DNA of 7,114 bases from Candidatus Zixiibacteriota bacterium. GTDB taxonomy: Bacteria; Zixibacteria; MSB-5A5; GN15; JAAZOE01. The stretch is from contig JAUUYJ010000132.1 in NCBI GenBank assembly GCA_030588275.1, forward strand, positions 1 through 7,114, in the 5' to 3' direction. Under the pieces are notes generated by a model that saw only the letters and a list, made by a program, of their open reading frames with translations, was not told the DNA's origin and ran no database searches. The stretch's first letter is position 1. Each line of letters begins with the position of its first letter. The position numbers were made by a program, and so were the translations under genes. Positions 1-6,182 of the stretch are shown piece by piece.

Positions 1-1
1 C

Positions 2-610
2 CGTCCGGTCATTGTCGCAACCCAAATGCTTGAGTCAATGCGCTTTTCGCCGCGCGCCACACGAGCCGAAATAAATGATGTCGCCGGGGCGGTCTTCGAC
101 CATGTCGATGCGGTTATGCTCTCTGCCGAAACGGCCACCGGCGAATATCCTCTTGAAGCTGTTCGAGCGATGGCAGATACAATAGGGGCAGCCGAAGAGG
201 ATATGACCCGCCCTCACATAAAATTTGATAACCAATTTCTCGGCGCACCAATTCCTCACAGCATCGCCTGTGCGGTAAGTTCTGCCGATCAGATGTGTCA
301 GGTCAAGGTCATCTTTGCTCTGACGACTTCTGGATATACGGCCGGTTTGATTTCCAACCATTACCCGGGCCAGCCGGTCATCGCCCTGTCGGCCAATCAA
401 ATAACAACCAATCAACTAACCCTTTATCGGTCGGTCTATTCAATTTCGATTGACCATATTGATTCTTTTGAGCAATTGATAGAAGTAATTAACAAGCTGG
501 CGCTTAAATACGGCTTGGCCCAATCGAATGAGACGGTCATAATTACCGGTGGCGCACCATTTGGATCAAACGCTCAAACAAACTTCATGATGGTCCATCA
601 GATCGCCTGA
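2..610 (+). CDS. pyk: Pyruvate kinase, C-terminal part (5' end outside window)
   Basis: This gene encodes the glycolytic enzyme that converts phosphoenolpyruvate and ADP to pyruvate and ATP in the cytoplasm. The reading frame is open from base 2 and begins inside the family motif PVIVATQMLESM, so the true start lies upstream; 202 residues are visible of a usual 460-590. Next comes DAVMLSAETATGEYP, the conserved end of the catalytic barrel; most family members have Gly where this one has Ala in LSAETA. The remaining ~120 residues are the C-terminal alpha/beta domain, with ALTTSGYTAGLIS (family ALTxSGxTA) and a terminal TGGAPFGSNAQTN followed by MMVHQIA, the usual end of the protein. There is no fused PEP-utiliser domain. 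It ends 310 bases before cheD and is probably not co-transcribed with it. Identification is firm; allosteric type cannot be judged. Confidence 0.96.
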   Translation, partial: RPVIVATQMLESMRFSPRATRAEINDVAGAVFDHVDAVMLSAETATGEYPLEAVRAMADTIGAAEEDMTRPHIKFDNQFLGAPIPHSIACAVSSADQMCQVKVIFALTTSGYTAGLISNHYPGQPVIALSANQITTNQLTLYRSVYSISIDHIDSFEQLIEVINKLALKYGLAQSNETVIITGGAPFGSNAQTNFMMVHQIA

Positions 611-703
611 ACGGAGGGAATTTTGCGCTCCTGTCAACATCAACCGCCCCTCCGGTAAAACAGGATGGACAAGGAACAATCGACACGCTTTCGCTATAAG
701 TTA

Positions 704-731
704 TTGACATAATCGGTCGTTTTATTGTAAA
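704..731 (+). promoter_or_regulatory. Candidate sigma70-type promoter upstream of cheD-kinase operon
   Basis: TTGACA (704-709) is a perfect -35 hexamer. Sixteen bases downstream lies TGTAAA (726-731), 4 of 6 matches to the -10 consensus. An overlapping alternative is TAAA (728-731), 15 bases, then ATCGAAAT (747-754), which partly resembles the flagellar sigma28 consensus TAAA-N15-GCCGATAA. Either would give a leader of roughly 160-180 bases before cheD. The rest of 611-920 holds no convincing gene: only a 26-codon frame at 761-841 without a ribosome binding site, a weak 7-bp inverted repeat CGGAGGG/CCCTCCG (612-618/648-654), and AATCG/CGATT (776-780/788-792). No recognised riboswitch core was seen. 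Confidence 0.35.
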
Positions 732-920
732 TTTAGATTAAACTGTATCGAAATACTGAAATGGAGTGGGGTCTCAATCGAATGGCACGATTCTGCATCA
801 CATTGTTGCCGAATCTGTCAACTGAGTGGAACAGGCGATGACATTTACAAGTATAATAAAAAATTCAGGCAATGAATTTTGGTTAAAGGCATAATAGGCT
901 TGTTTCAAAATGATATAATA

Positions 921-1391
921 ATGGACGTTGATACCGGTGATATTCAGGTGGCTGAAAGTCCGGTTTGCCTCCAATCGATTGCTCTGGGGTCCTGCATAGC
1001 ATTAATAATGTATGAATCTGAACTGAAGATCGGTGGCTTGGCGCATATCATGCTCCCCGGCAGATCAACCTCTAACCAAAAGCCTACCCAATATGCCGAA
1101 GATGCCATTGAATCATTAATTGATACGGTCAAAATTCTGGGCGCAAAGGCAGAGGATTTGCAAATTTCTATTGTTGGAGGAGCCAACATTCTCCAGGAGG
1201 GTGACCTCCCTGACAAGCTGATAGAATCTGTTTTGGGGCATTTGGAAAGACTGAACTTTGGTGTAACATTTATGCGTGTCGGTGGAATCCTGAGAAGAAG
1301 TGTAATGCTGGATACCAATTCGGGCCAGATATTTTTTACTGAGGGTGATGACACAACCAAAGTATTGCTTAGCGATATTACAAAACTATAG
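921..1391 (+). CDS. cheD: CheD, chemoreceptor glutamine deamidase
   Basis: CheD proteins hydrolyse the side-chain amide of specific glutamines in chemoreceptor adaptation helices, and in many bacteria bind CheC. The family core ALGSCIALIMYE and GGLAHIMLPG is present. With the ATG at 921 the catalytic Cys is residue 25 and His is residue 42; this 17-residue spacing equals that of C27/H44 in Thermotoga maritima CheD, and Ser19 occupies the place of its Thr21. A Gly-rich SIVGGANI segment and a C-terminal VGGILRRSV follow, as in the family. Length is 156 residues, close to normal. The start is uncertain: in-frame TTG codons at 879 and 900 would add 14 or 7 residues and have weak purine stretches upstream (AGG at 867-869, AAAGG at 885-889), while ATG 921 lacks a Shine-Dalgarno but gives the length expected from the Thermotoga protein. 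The stop lies 19 bases before the kinase ATG, so the two are probably one operon. No chemoreceptor, CheC, CheR or CheB is in the window. Confidence 0.93.
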   Translation: MDVDTGDIQVAESPVCLQSIALGSCIALIMYESELKIGGLAHIMLPGRSTSNQKPTQYAEDAIESLIDTVKILGAKAEDLQISIVGGANILQEGDLPDKLIESVLGHLERLNFGVTFMRVGGILRRSVMLDTNSGQIFFTEGDDTTKVLLSDITKL

Positions 1392-1410
1392 TTGCATGGG
1401 AAAAGAAAGT

Positions 1411-4400
1411 ATGTCTGAGAAAAAAGCGATTGACTCAAATTATGCCTCAGAAGTAGCCGGTTACACTCAGCGAGTCTGGAAGATATATTTGCAAGTCGGT
1501 ATTATCGGTCTTCTCATCGTGACTGCATTATGGTATATAATGAGCGCCGATGCGCGGATTTCAAATCGATACCCCCCCCTTATTGACGCCTCTACAAAAA
1601 TCAAATACGAGGCGGCAATCGCTCATTTGTGGTTCGAGGAGGCTATCAGCGGTGACCGAAGCAAAAATATTAACAGTATATGGCATCATTTCAGTAAGGC
1701 GGAATGGTTCACACAGGTAATGCTTAACGGAGGTCAATGCGAGGGAGTTATATGTATTCCACTAAAAGATCCTAAACTGATAGAAAGCATCAACGGAGCA
1801 TTGGCGGAAATAAAAACATTTCGAATCATTGCCGAGGAAAGATATGCCAATTGGGAGAATTCCTCAATCGGTTCAGAGATTGATCAACGGTTTGACTCTA
1901 TATTCAATAGCCTGATATTAAAAATCGATGAAGTGGAATCAGCCCTACATCTGGCCATGCGCCGAGATATTAAGAATGTTCGGGTGGCGCAATCTGTATT
2001 GATCGTTCTGTGCCTTATCCTCACCGGCGTTATAGGGATCATTCTGCATCGTTTTCAGAGGAAACAGCTGATAAACCTATCAACGGTTAAAGCATCTAAC
2101 CAGCAACTTTTAGCCAGCGACCAACAGCTCAAAGCGGCTAATCAACAATTAAAGGCTGGCGAGCAACAGCTCCGGGCGACAAATCAGCAACTTCAATCAA
2201 GTGAGCAACAGCAACGGGCCGCTAATCAACAATTGACAGCCAGCGAACAGCAACTACGTGCGTCCAACCAACAACTAATCTCAAGTAAGCAACAACAGAT
2301 AGCAATTAACCAGCAATTGAGTGCCAGCGAACAACAGCTCAAAGCATCCAACTTAGAAATTTTACAGTCCCACCAAAAGCTCCAGTTGCATGTCCAGCAT
2401 ACACCTTTAGGGGTTATTCAATGGGATACTGAATTTAAGGTTACTGAATGGAACAGTGCCGCTGAAAAAATATTTGGCTTCACATCTGAAGAAGCACTGG
2501 GGCGACACGCCGCCGGTCTTATCGTGCCCGAGTCGGCCAAGGAAATCGTCGATCAGATATGGCAGGGGCTATTGGATCAAAAAGGTGGTGAACGAAGCAC
2601 CAACAAAAACAGCACAAAAGAGAACAAAATTATTATTTGCGAATGGTACAACACTCCCCTAATTGATGAAAATAACCAGACAATAGGGGTCGCCTCATTG
2701 GTTATGGATATCACCGATCGCAAATTGGCTGAGATTAAACTAATCGAGAGTCAAAAGGCTCTTCTCGAATCTCAGGAAGTTGCTCGAGTGGGCAGTTATA
2801 TCTTAGATATTGCTGCCGGCCTCTGGACCAGTTCCAAAGTTCTCGATGGTCTCTTTGGGCTGGAAAATGAGGGCGAAAAGCGCTCTGTAGATACCTGGCT
2901 TTCTGTTATTCATCCTGACATGAAAGAGGAGATGATGCAGTACTTCACGCACGATGTTTTGGAAATGTGTGGACGCTTTGACAAAGAGTACAAGATTATC
3001 AGGAATAACGATGGGGCAGTTCGATGGGTTCACGGCATGGGTCAGCTTGAACTAAACGAAAAGGGTGCGCCAATAACAATGATAGGCACTATCCAGGATA
3101 TTTCTGAGCGTAAGAAAGCAGATCAAGCCTTGCGGGAAAGCGAGCAGAAATTTAGAGAGATCATCACCAAATTGCCAGTGCCGGTTGTCATAACTGATAA
3201 AGAGCAAAATATCGAGCTGTATAATGACAAGTTTACCGAAATCTTCGGATATACGAAAGAGGATATAACGAAAGCGGAAGACTGGTGGAATACTTGCTAC
3301 CCCGATCCCAAATATAGAAAAACCGTCCGACAGGGATGGGAAAAAGCAACCAAAGTTGCCCACGATGAAAATGTTGAAATTGCCATGCAGGAGTGGCGGA
3401 TTGCGTGCAAGGATGGAAGCTTTAAAGATGTCGAATTCAAGTTTATGCCGCTAGAGGATATCTCACTTATAATCATGAACGACATCACCGAAACCAAACG
3501 TCTTCAGGAGTTGGAATCGCGCGCCGAACGACTTGAAACGGCCGGTACCATCGCCGGACAGGTAGCCCACGACTTCAACAACCTCCTGGCACCTTTGATG
3601 GCTTACCCGGAATTTATCCGTGACGAACTGCCTCGCAATCATCCCGCTCTTGAGTATCTGGATCAGATTGAAACTGCATCTCATAAAATTGCCGACATCA
3701 ATCAAGACCTTCTGGCAATGGGTCGCAGGGGCCATTACAATCAGGTCGCCCTCAATCTGAATGCGGTCGTTCAACAAACTTTGACGGAGCTGAAGCCTTA
3801 TCCAAAATCATTGATATTCGAAGCCAACCTTAGTGATGAGCTGATGGATATTCTGGGAGGCGGCGCACAGCTCCATCGTATGATCAGTAACCTGTTGCAT
3901 AACGCCAAAGATGCCATGCAGGATATTGGCCAGATCACGGTCAGGACAGAAAATTATTATGTTGATGACGTTTCGGTTCTCTATGGGCGCGTTCCCAAAG
4001 GTGAATATGTCAAGCTGACGATCTCCGATACCGGTTGTGGTATCCCTGTGGAAATCATCCAGAAAATTTTCGATCCTTTCTTCACCTCCAAAACAACTGA
4101 CAAAAGGCGCGGCTCCGGTCTTGGGATGAGCGTCGTCGATGCGGTGATAAAGGATCATCATGGCTTTATCGACCTGAGCACCAAGGTCGGTGAGGGGACA
4201 TCGTTTTATATCTACATCCCGATCACTCGGCAATTATCGGATCAAACAGATTCAGAGACTATCACCGGGGGCAACGAAAAAATTCTGGTTGTTGATGATG
4301 ATGATGTTCAGCGCCTGGTATCATACCGGCTTCTCAAAAAATTGGGATATGACGTCAGCACCGTTGGTAGTGGTGAAAAGGCATTGGAATTTCTCCGCGA

Positions 4401-4656
4401 AAGTCGGCGGGACCTGATCATTTTGGATATGGTTATGCCGGGCGGGATTGATGGAACAGAGACTTACCGCCAGATTATTGAGATCAGCCCCGGGCAAAAG
4501 GCGATCATTCTCTCAGGGTTTTCCGAATCGAACCGTGTTCTGGAAATCCAGAAACTGGGGGCCGGTGCCTTCATCAAAAAGCCTATCATGATAAAGGAAA
4601 TTGCCGCCGCTGTTCGGACCGAGCTTGAGCGTCTGGTAAAGAAAACAAGCAATTGA
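1411..4656 (+). CDS. Membrane-bound hybrid sensor histidine kinase with Gln-rich heptad coiled coil, 3 PAS domains and receiver
   Basis: This sensor kinase should autophosphorylate and pass phosphate to its own receiver. Numbering is from ATG 1411 (1081 residues). Membrane segment 1 is ~25-44; an extracytoplasmic, mostly helical domain is ~45-190, with HLWFEEAISGD and a Cys110/Cys115 pair; membrane segment 2 is ~195-213. Residues 229-312 are twelve perfect-length heptads (xxQQLxA), with two decayed ones to 326. Three PAS domains follow (~327-437, ~450-566, ~577-695), each ending in a DITDR/DISER/DITET-type motif. The H-box VAHDFNNLL has phospho-acceptor His720. The ATPase domain shows N831 (NLLHNAKDA), D873 (DTGCGIP), DPFFTSK from 888 and GSGLG 901-905. 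The receiver (~955-1078) has a VVDDDD acidic pocket, D1006, S1035 and K1057, all intact. Start is open: ATG 1396 is also in frame, and GTG 1345/ATG 1348 would overlap cheD; 1411 has the nearest purine-rich leader (GAAAG). No Hpt protein or separate response regulator is nearby, so the output partner is unknown. Confidence 0.93.
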   Translation: MSEKKAIDSNYASEVAGYTQRVWKIYLQVGIIGLLIVTALWYIMSADARISNRYPPLIDASTKIKYEAAIAHLWFEEAISGDRSKNINSIWHHFSKAEWFTQVMLNGGQCEGVICIPLKDPKLIESINGALAEIKTFRIIAEERYANWENSSIGSEIDQRFDSIFNSLILKIDEVESALHLAMRRDIKNVRVAQSVLIVLCLILTGVIGIILHRFQRKQLINLSTVKASNQQLLASDQQLKAANQQLKAGEQQLRATNQQLQSSEQQQRAANQQLTASEQQLRASNQQLISSKQQQIAINQQLSASEQQLKASNLEILQSHQKLQLHVQHTPLGVIQWDTEFKVTEWNSAAEKIFGFTSEEALGRHAAGLIVPESAKEIVDQIWQGLLDQKGGERSTNKNSTKENKIIICEWYNTPLIDENNQTIGVASLVMDITDRKLAEIKLIESQKALLESQEVARVGSYILDIAAGLWTSSKVLDGLFGLENEGEKRSVDTWLSVIHPDMKEEMMQYFTHDVLEMCGRFDKEYKIIRNNDGAVRWVHGMGQLELNEKGAPITMIGTIQDISERKKADQALRESEQKFREIITKLPVPVVITDKEQNIELYNDKFTEIFGYTKEDITKAEDWWNTCYPDPKYRKTVRQGWEKATKVAHDENVEIAMQEWRIACKDGSFKDVEFKFMPLEDISLIIMNDITETKRLQELESRAERLETAGTIAGQVAHDFNNLLAPLMAYPEFIRDELPRNHPALEYLDQIETASHKIADINQDLLAMGRRGHYNQVALNLNAVVQQTLTELKPYPKSLIFEANLSDELMDILGGGAQLHRMISNLLHNAKDAMQDIGQITVRTENYYVDDVSVLYGRVPKGEYVKLTISDTGCGIPVEIIQKIFDPFFTSKTTDKRRGSGLGMSVVDAVIKDHHGFIDLSTKVGEGTSFYIYIPITRQLSDQTDSETITGGNEKILVVDDDDVQRLVSYRLLKKLGYDVSTVGSGEKALEFLRESRRDLIILDMVMPGGIDGTETYRQIIEISPGQKAIILSGFSESNRVLEIQKLGAGAFIKKPIMIKEIAAAVRTELERLVKKTSN
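2095..2388 (+). repeat. Tandem 21-bp (heptad) repeat, with 42-bp alternation, inside the kinase gene
   Basis: Twelve consecutive 7-residue units run from 2095 to 2346 (residues 229-312), followed by two degenerate units to 2388. The unit is [SATGI]-[N or D/E/K]-Q-Q-[L/Q]-x-[A/S]. The second position strictly alternates: N in odd units and D, E or K in even ones, which makes a 14-residue, 42-bp higher-order repeat. Leu and the small residue fall 4 and 3 positions apart, fitting the a and d core positions of a coiled coil. Codons for the same residues vary between units (CAA/CAG, CTT/CTC/TTA/TTG/CTA), so most copies are old; the closest pair, units 2 and 12 (2116-2136 and 2326-2346), match at 19 of 21 bases. 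Confidence 0.93.
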
Positions 4657-4715
4657 GCCGTTACAGCCTCGTCTTAATTGTGGAATTGATTAATGCTTTG
4701 AGGTAATTCGTCAGC

Positions 4716-4739
4716 AATAGGTATCGGAACATACCTGTT
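4716..4739. other. Inverted repeat / possible RNA hairpin between kinase and dinB-like gene
   Basis: AATAGGTAT (4716-4724) and ATACCTGTT (4731-4739) can form a nine-base-pair stem with one G-U pair around the loop CGGAAC. It lies 60 bases after the kinase stop and 166 bases before the next start. No T-run follows, so it is not a standard intrinsic terminator; it could be a transcript-end processing signal or a protein-binding site. Confidence 0.4.
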
Positions 4740-4757
4740 CTGGCCCAGAATGGATGT
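4723..4757. repeat. Intergenic dispersed repeat, copy 1
   Basis: ATCGGAACATACC (4723-4735) and, 15 bases later, TGGATGT (4751-4757) recur in the same order at 6096-6117, where only 2 bases separate them. The two copies are in different intergenic regions and would differ by a 13-base insertion or deletion that covers the TTCTGGCCCAGAA palindrome. No longer similarity is visible on either side. Confidence 0.35.
4738..4750. promoter_or_regulatory. Short perfect palindrome, possible operator
   Basis: TTCTGG-C-CCAGAA is a perfect 6+1+6 palindrome directly after the 4716-4739 hairpin, sharing two bases with it. The single-base centre is too tight for an RNA hairpin with that full stem, so a dimeric protein site is the more natural reading. 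The function is unknown and chance cannot be excluded. Confidence 0.25.
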
Positions 4758-4834
4758 AGTCGCATCGTTTTTGCAATATAAAGTAGATCAAATTCCGATC
4801 TCCTTGAATCCAATAATATGTGATGTCGAATCTC

Positions 4835-4861
4835 TTGCGGTGCAAAACGAATATTTATAAA
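4835..4861 (+). promoter_or_regulatory. Candidate promoter of the dinB-like gene
   Basis: TATAAA (4856-4861), 5 of 6 matches to the -10 consensus, is preceded 15 bases upstream by TTGCGG (4835-4840), a poor -35 that keeps only the TTG. Transcription would start near 4868, giving a leader of about 37 bases. A second TATAAA at 4777-4782 lacks any -35. The start codon of the gene has only a weak GGA at 4896-4898. Confidence 0.3.
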
Positions 4862-4904
4862 TTGCAATTATTAGACAGGCCAATTACCAACGATCGGATA
4901 TCTG

Positions 4905-5399
4905 ATGAATGAATTTACCAAGCAGTTTATTTGGGCACAATTGGGGGCGGCAATCGATACGCTTGAAAACTGCATCAACACCTGCCCCGATGAGATCTGG
5001 TCGGATCGCACTCCGAGGTTGGAATATTGGTACGCCTGTTTTCATACCTTATTTTGGCTCGACTATTATCTGACGGAAGACCTGAGTAATTTCAAACCGC
5101 CCGAACCGTTTGGCATGGAAGAGATGGACCCGGATGGTGTTCTGCCAGACCGCGTCTATTCCAAAGCGGAACTGTTGACCTATCTCAATTTTGGCCGGGA
5201 CAAAGCGCACCACATCATCGAGTCATTATCATACGAACAAGCAACCCGCCCGATAGAACTGCGCCGAGCAACCATCAGCTTTGCCGAACTGCTTCTGTAT
5301 GTTATGCGCCACCTCCAGCATCATGCTGCGCAACTAAATTTGATCCTGCGCGAGAAAGCCAACATAGCACCAAGCTGGGTCTTCCAGGCCAAACCATAA
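4905..5399 (+). CDS. DinB-like four-helix-bundle protein (putative metal-dependent)
   Basis: The 164-residue length and mostly helical character fit the DinB/YfiT-like superfamily, small cytoplasmic four-helix-bundle proteins that typically bind a divalent metal through three histidines; several characterised relatives are thiol-dependent transferases or hydrolases, while many have no known reaction. Here the likely metal ligands are His47 (in CFHTLFWLDYYL, helix 2) and His136 and His140 (HLQHH in MRHLQHHAAQLN, the H-x3-H of helix 4). The N-terminal helix with FIWAQLGAAIDTL and the phrase CPDEIW resemble the family's usual opening. ATG 4905 is the first start and is preceded by a weak GGA. 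It stands alone on its strand, converging on the peroxidase gene with a 50-base gap in which no clear terminator was seen. The substrate is unknown; the name reflects fold only and does not imply DNA-damage induction. Confidence 0.8.
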   Translation: MNEFTKQFIWAQLGAAIDTLENCINTCPDEIWSDRTPRLEYWYACFHTLFWLDYYLTEDLSNFKPPEPFGMEEMDPDGVLPDRVYSKAELLTYLNFGRDKAHHIIESLSYEQATRPIELRRATISFAELLLYVMRHLQHHAAQLNLILREKANIAPSWVFQAKP

Positions 5400-5449
5400 C
5401 AAGCGAAACGCGGCGAACGATTTTCCCGGAAAGTGGCAAGCAGGCCAGT

Positions 5450-6055
5450 TTAAAACAGGTTTTTAATATCAGCCTGCAACTGGTCAGACATCGGCTCAAT
5501 TTTTGATTCGTAGCGAGACACCAGATTCCCGTTGCGGTCCAAAAGAAATTTGGAAAAATTCCATTTGATATCTCCCCTCACTTCAGATTTTTCGGTCAAC
5601 CCGACAAAAAGAGAATGTTTGTCATCCCCCAGAACGCTGACTTTAGCCATAATCGGAAAAGTTACATCAAATTTTGTCTGACAAAATTTTAAAATCTCCT
5701 CATTGGTCCCCGGCTCCTGTGCTCCAAAGTTGTTAGCCGGAAAACCAATCACGACTAAGCCGCTATCACCATAAAAACGGTACAGCTGTTCCAGATCGGC
5801 ATACTGCCTTGTATAGCCACAGGCGCTGGCAACGTTGACAATCAAGACAACCTTTCCTGAATAGGCGGCCAGGCTGGTTGGCTGACCATCAATAGTATGA
5901 AATGGAATATCTTGAAAACTAACCGGCACACTCTTCTGAACTTCAGCTTTATCAGCCATATAACCCTCTGATTTTTTATTGTCAGATTTCTGGTCGGTAC
6001 ATGCGACCATAATAAGCGAGATCAAAAATATCCCTAAAATATTAAAACGGTTCAT
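5450..6055 (-). CDS. Glutathione peroxidase-family protein, predicted lipoprotein
   Basis: Family members reduce hydrogen peroxide and lipid hydroperoxides using thioredoxin or glutathione. The thioredoxin-fold domain starts near residue 43. The peroxidatic Cys79 lies in NVASACGYT; Gln113 (GAQEPG), Trp165 and Asn166 (KWNF) complete the usual Cys-Gln-Trp-Asn tetrad. Cys125 (ILKFCQTKFDVTFP) is in the place of the resolving Cys of thioredoxin-dependent members. The common FPCNQFG is FPANNFG here, without that Cys. Residues 1-19 form a lipoprotein signal: an N-terminal Arg3, a hydrophobic stretch and LIMVAC with Cys19 as the lipidated residue; Met at -3 is unusual but tolerated. A polar linker (20-42) follows, so the enzyme should be membrane-anchored outside the cytoplasm. 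It is a Cys, not a selenocysteine, enzyme. The start is supported by a strong AAAGGTG five bases upstream. A second in-frame Met33 would give a cytoplasmic form but has less support. Confidence 0.93.
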   Translation of the reverse strand: MNRFNILGIFLISLIMVACTDQKSDNKKSEGYMADKAEVQKSVPVSFQDIPFHTIDGQPTSLAAYSGKVVLIVNVASACGYTRQYADLEQLYRFYGDSGLVVIGFPANNFGAQEPGTNEEILKFCQTKFDVTFPIMAKVSVLGDDKHSLFVGLTEKSEVRGDIKWNFSKFLLDRNGNLVSRYESKIEPMSDQLQADIKNLF

Positions 6056-6060
6056 CTAAT

Positions 6061-6067
6061 CACCTTT
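6061..6067 (-). promoter_or_regulatory. Ribosome binding site of the peroxidase gene
   Basis: On the minus strand AAAGGTG lies five bases before the ATG at 6055. It decides the start in favour of the form with the lipoprotein signal rather than the internal Met33. Confidence 0.75.
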
Positions 6068-6095
6068 CATTTTATCCCGGATCGTGCTTCCCGAG

Positions 6096-6117
6096 ATCGG
6101 AACATACCCTTGGATGT
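6096..6117. repeat. Intergenic dispersed repeat, copy 2
   Basis: ATCGGAACATACC (6096-6108), two bases, then TGGATGT (6111-6117) match the elements at 4723-4735 and 4751-4757 in the same order and orientation. It lies between the pirin-like and peroxidase genes, upstream of the latter. Flanking bases are not alike. Confidence 0.35.
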
Positions 6118-6153
6118 TTCTGATCAAGTTCTACGAATGGCCAGCTAAATCTG

Positions 6154-6168
6154 CTAAACGAAGTTTAG
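6154..6168 (-). other. Small hairpin after the pirin-like gene
   Basis: CTAAAC-GAA-GTTTAG on the plus strand is a perfect 6-bp stem with a three-base loop, starting 14 bases past the pirin-like stop in the direction of transcription. No T-run follows on the minus strand, so it is at best a weak terminator or a 3'-end stabiliser that could lower read-through into the peroxidase gene. The other 110 bases of this gap hold the second dispersed-repeat copy and the peroxidase ribosome binding site. Confidence 0.35.
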
Positions 6169-6182
6169 GTTTCATCAGGCGC

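Noticed and set aside
35..415. A minus-strand open frame opposite pyruvate kinase
   Set aside because: It lies opposite well-conserved pyruvate kinase sequence and has no family features.
612..654. CGGAGGG/CCCTCCG inverted repeat as a terminator of pyruvate kinase
   Set aside because: The stem is only seven pairs with a 29-base loop and no T-run follows, so it is too weak to call a terminator.
761..841. A 26-codon frame starting with ATG in the region before cheD, a possible leader peptide
   Set aside because: No ribosome binding site precedes it, the peptide (MEWGLNRMARFC...) has no recognisable feature, and a frame of this length is expected by chance.
944..1438. A long minus-strand open frame opposite cheD
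   Set aside because: It is fully antisense to a clearly recognised gene and its product resembles no family; it follows from the codon pattern of cheD.
2095..2388. The heptad array as a recent slippage expansion or assembly artefact
   Set aside because: Codon choice differs between most units and the frame stays open through the PAS, kinase and receiver domains, so it is an old, maintained protein repeat.
4661..4867. A 68-codon minus-strand frame in the kinase to dinB-like gap
   Set aside because: It would need a TTG start, has no clear ribosome binding site, and the product has no recognisable motif. It also overlaps the inverted repeats and candidate promoter.
5400..5449. A bidirectional terminator between the converging dinB-like and peroxidase genes
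   Set aside because: Only 4-5 bp inverted repeats such as TTTCC-C-GGAAA and TGGC/GCCA are present, with no adjacent T-run suited to either strand.
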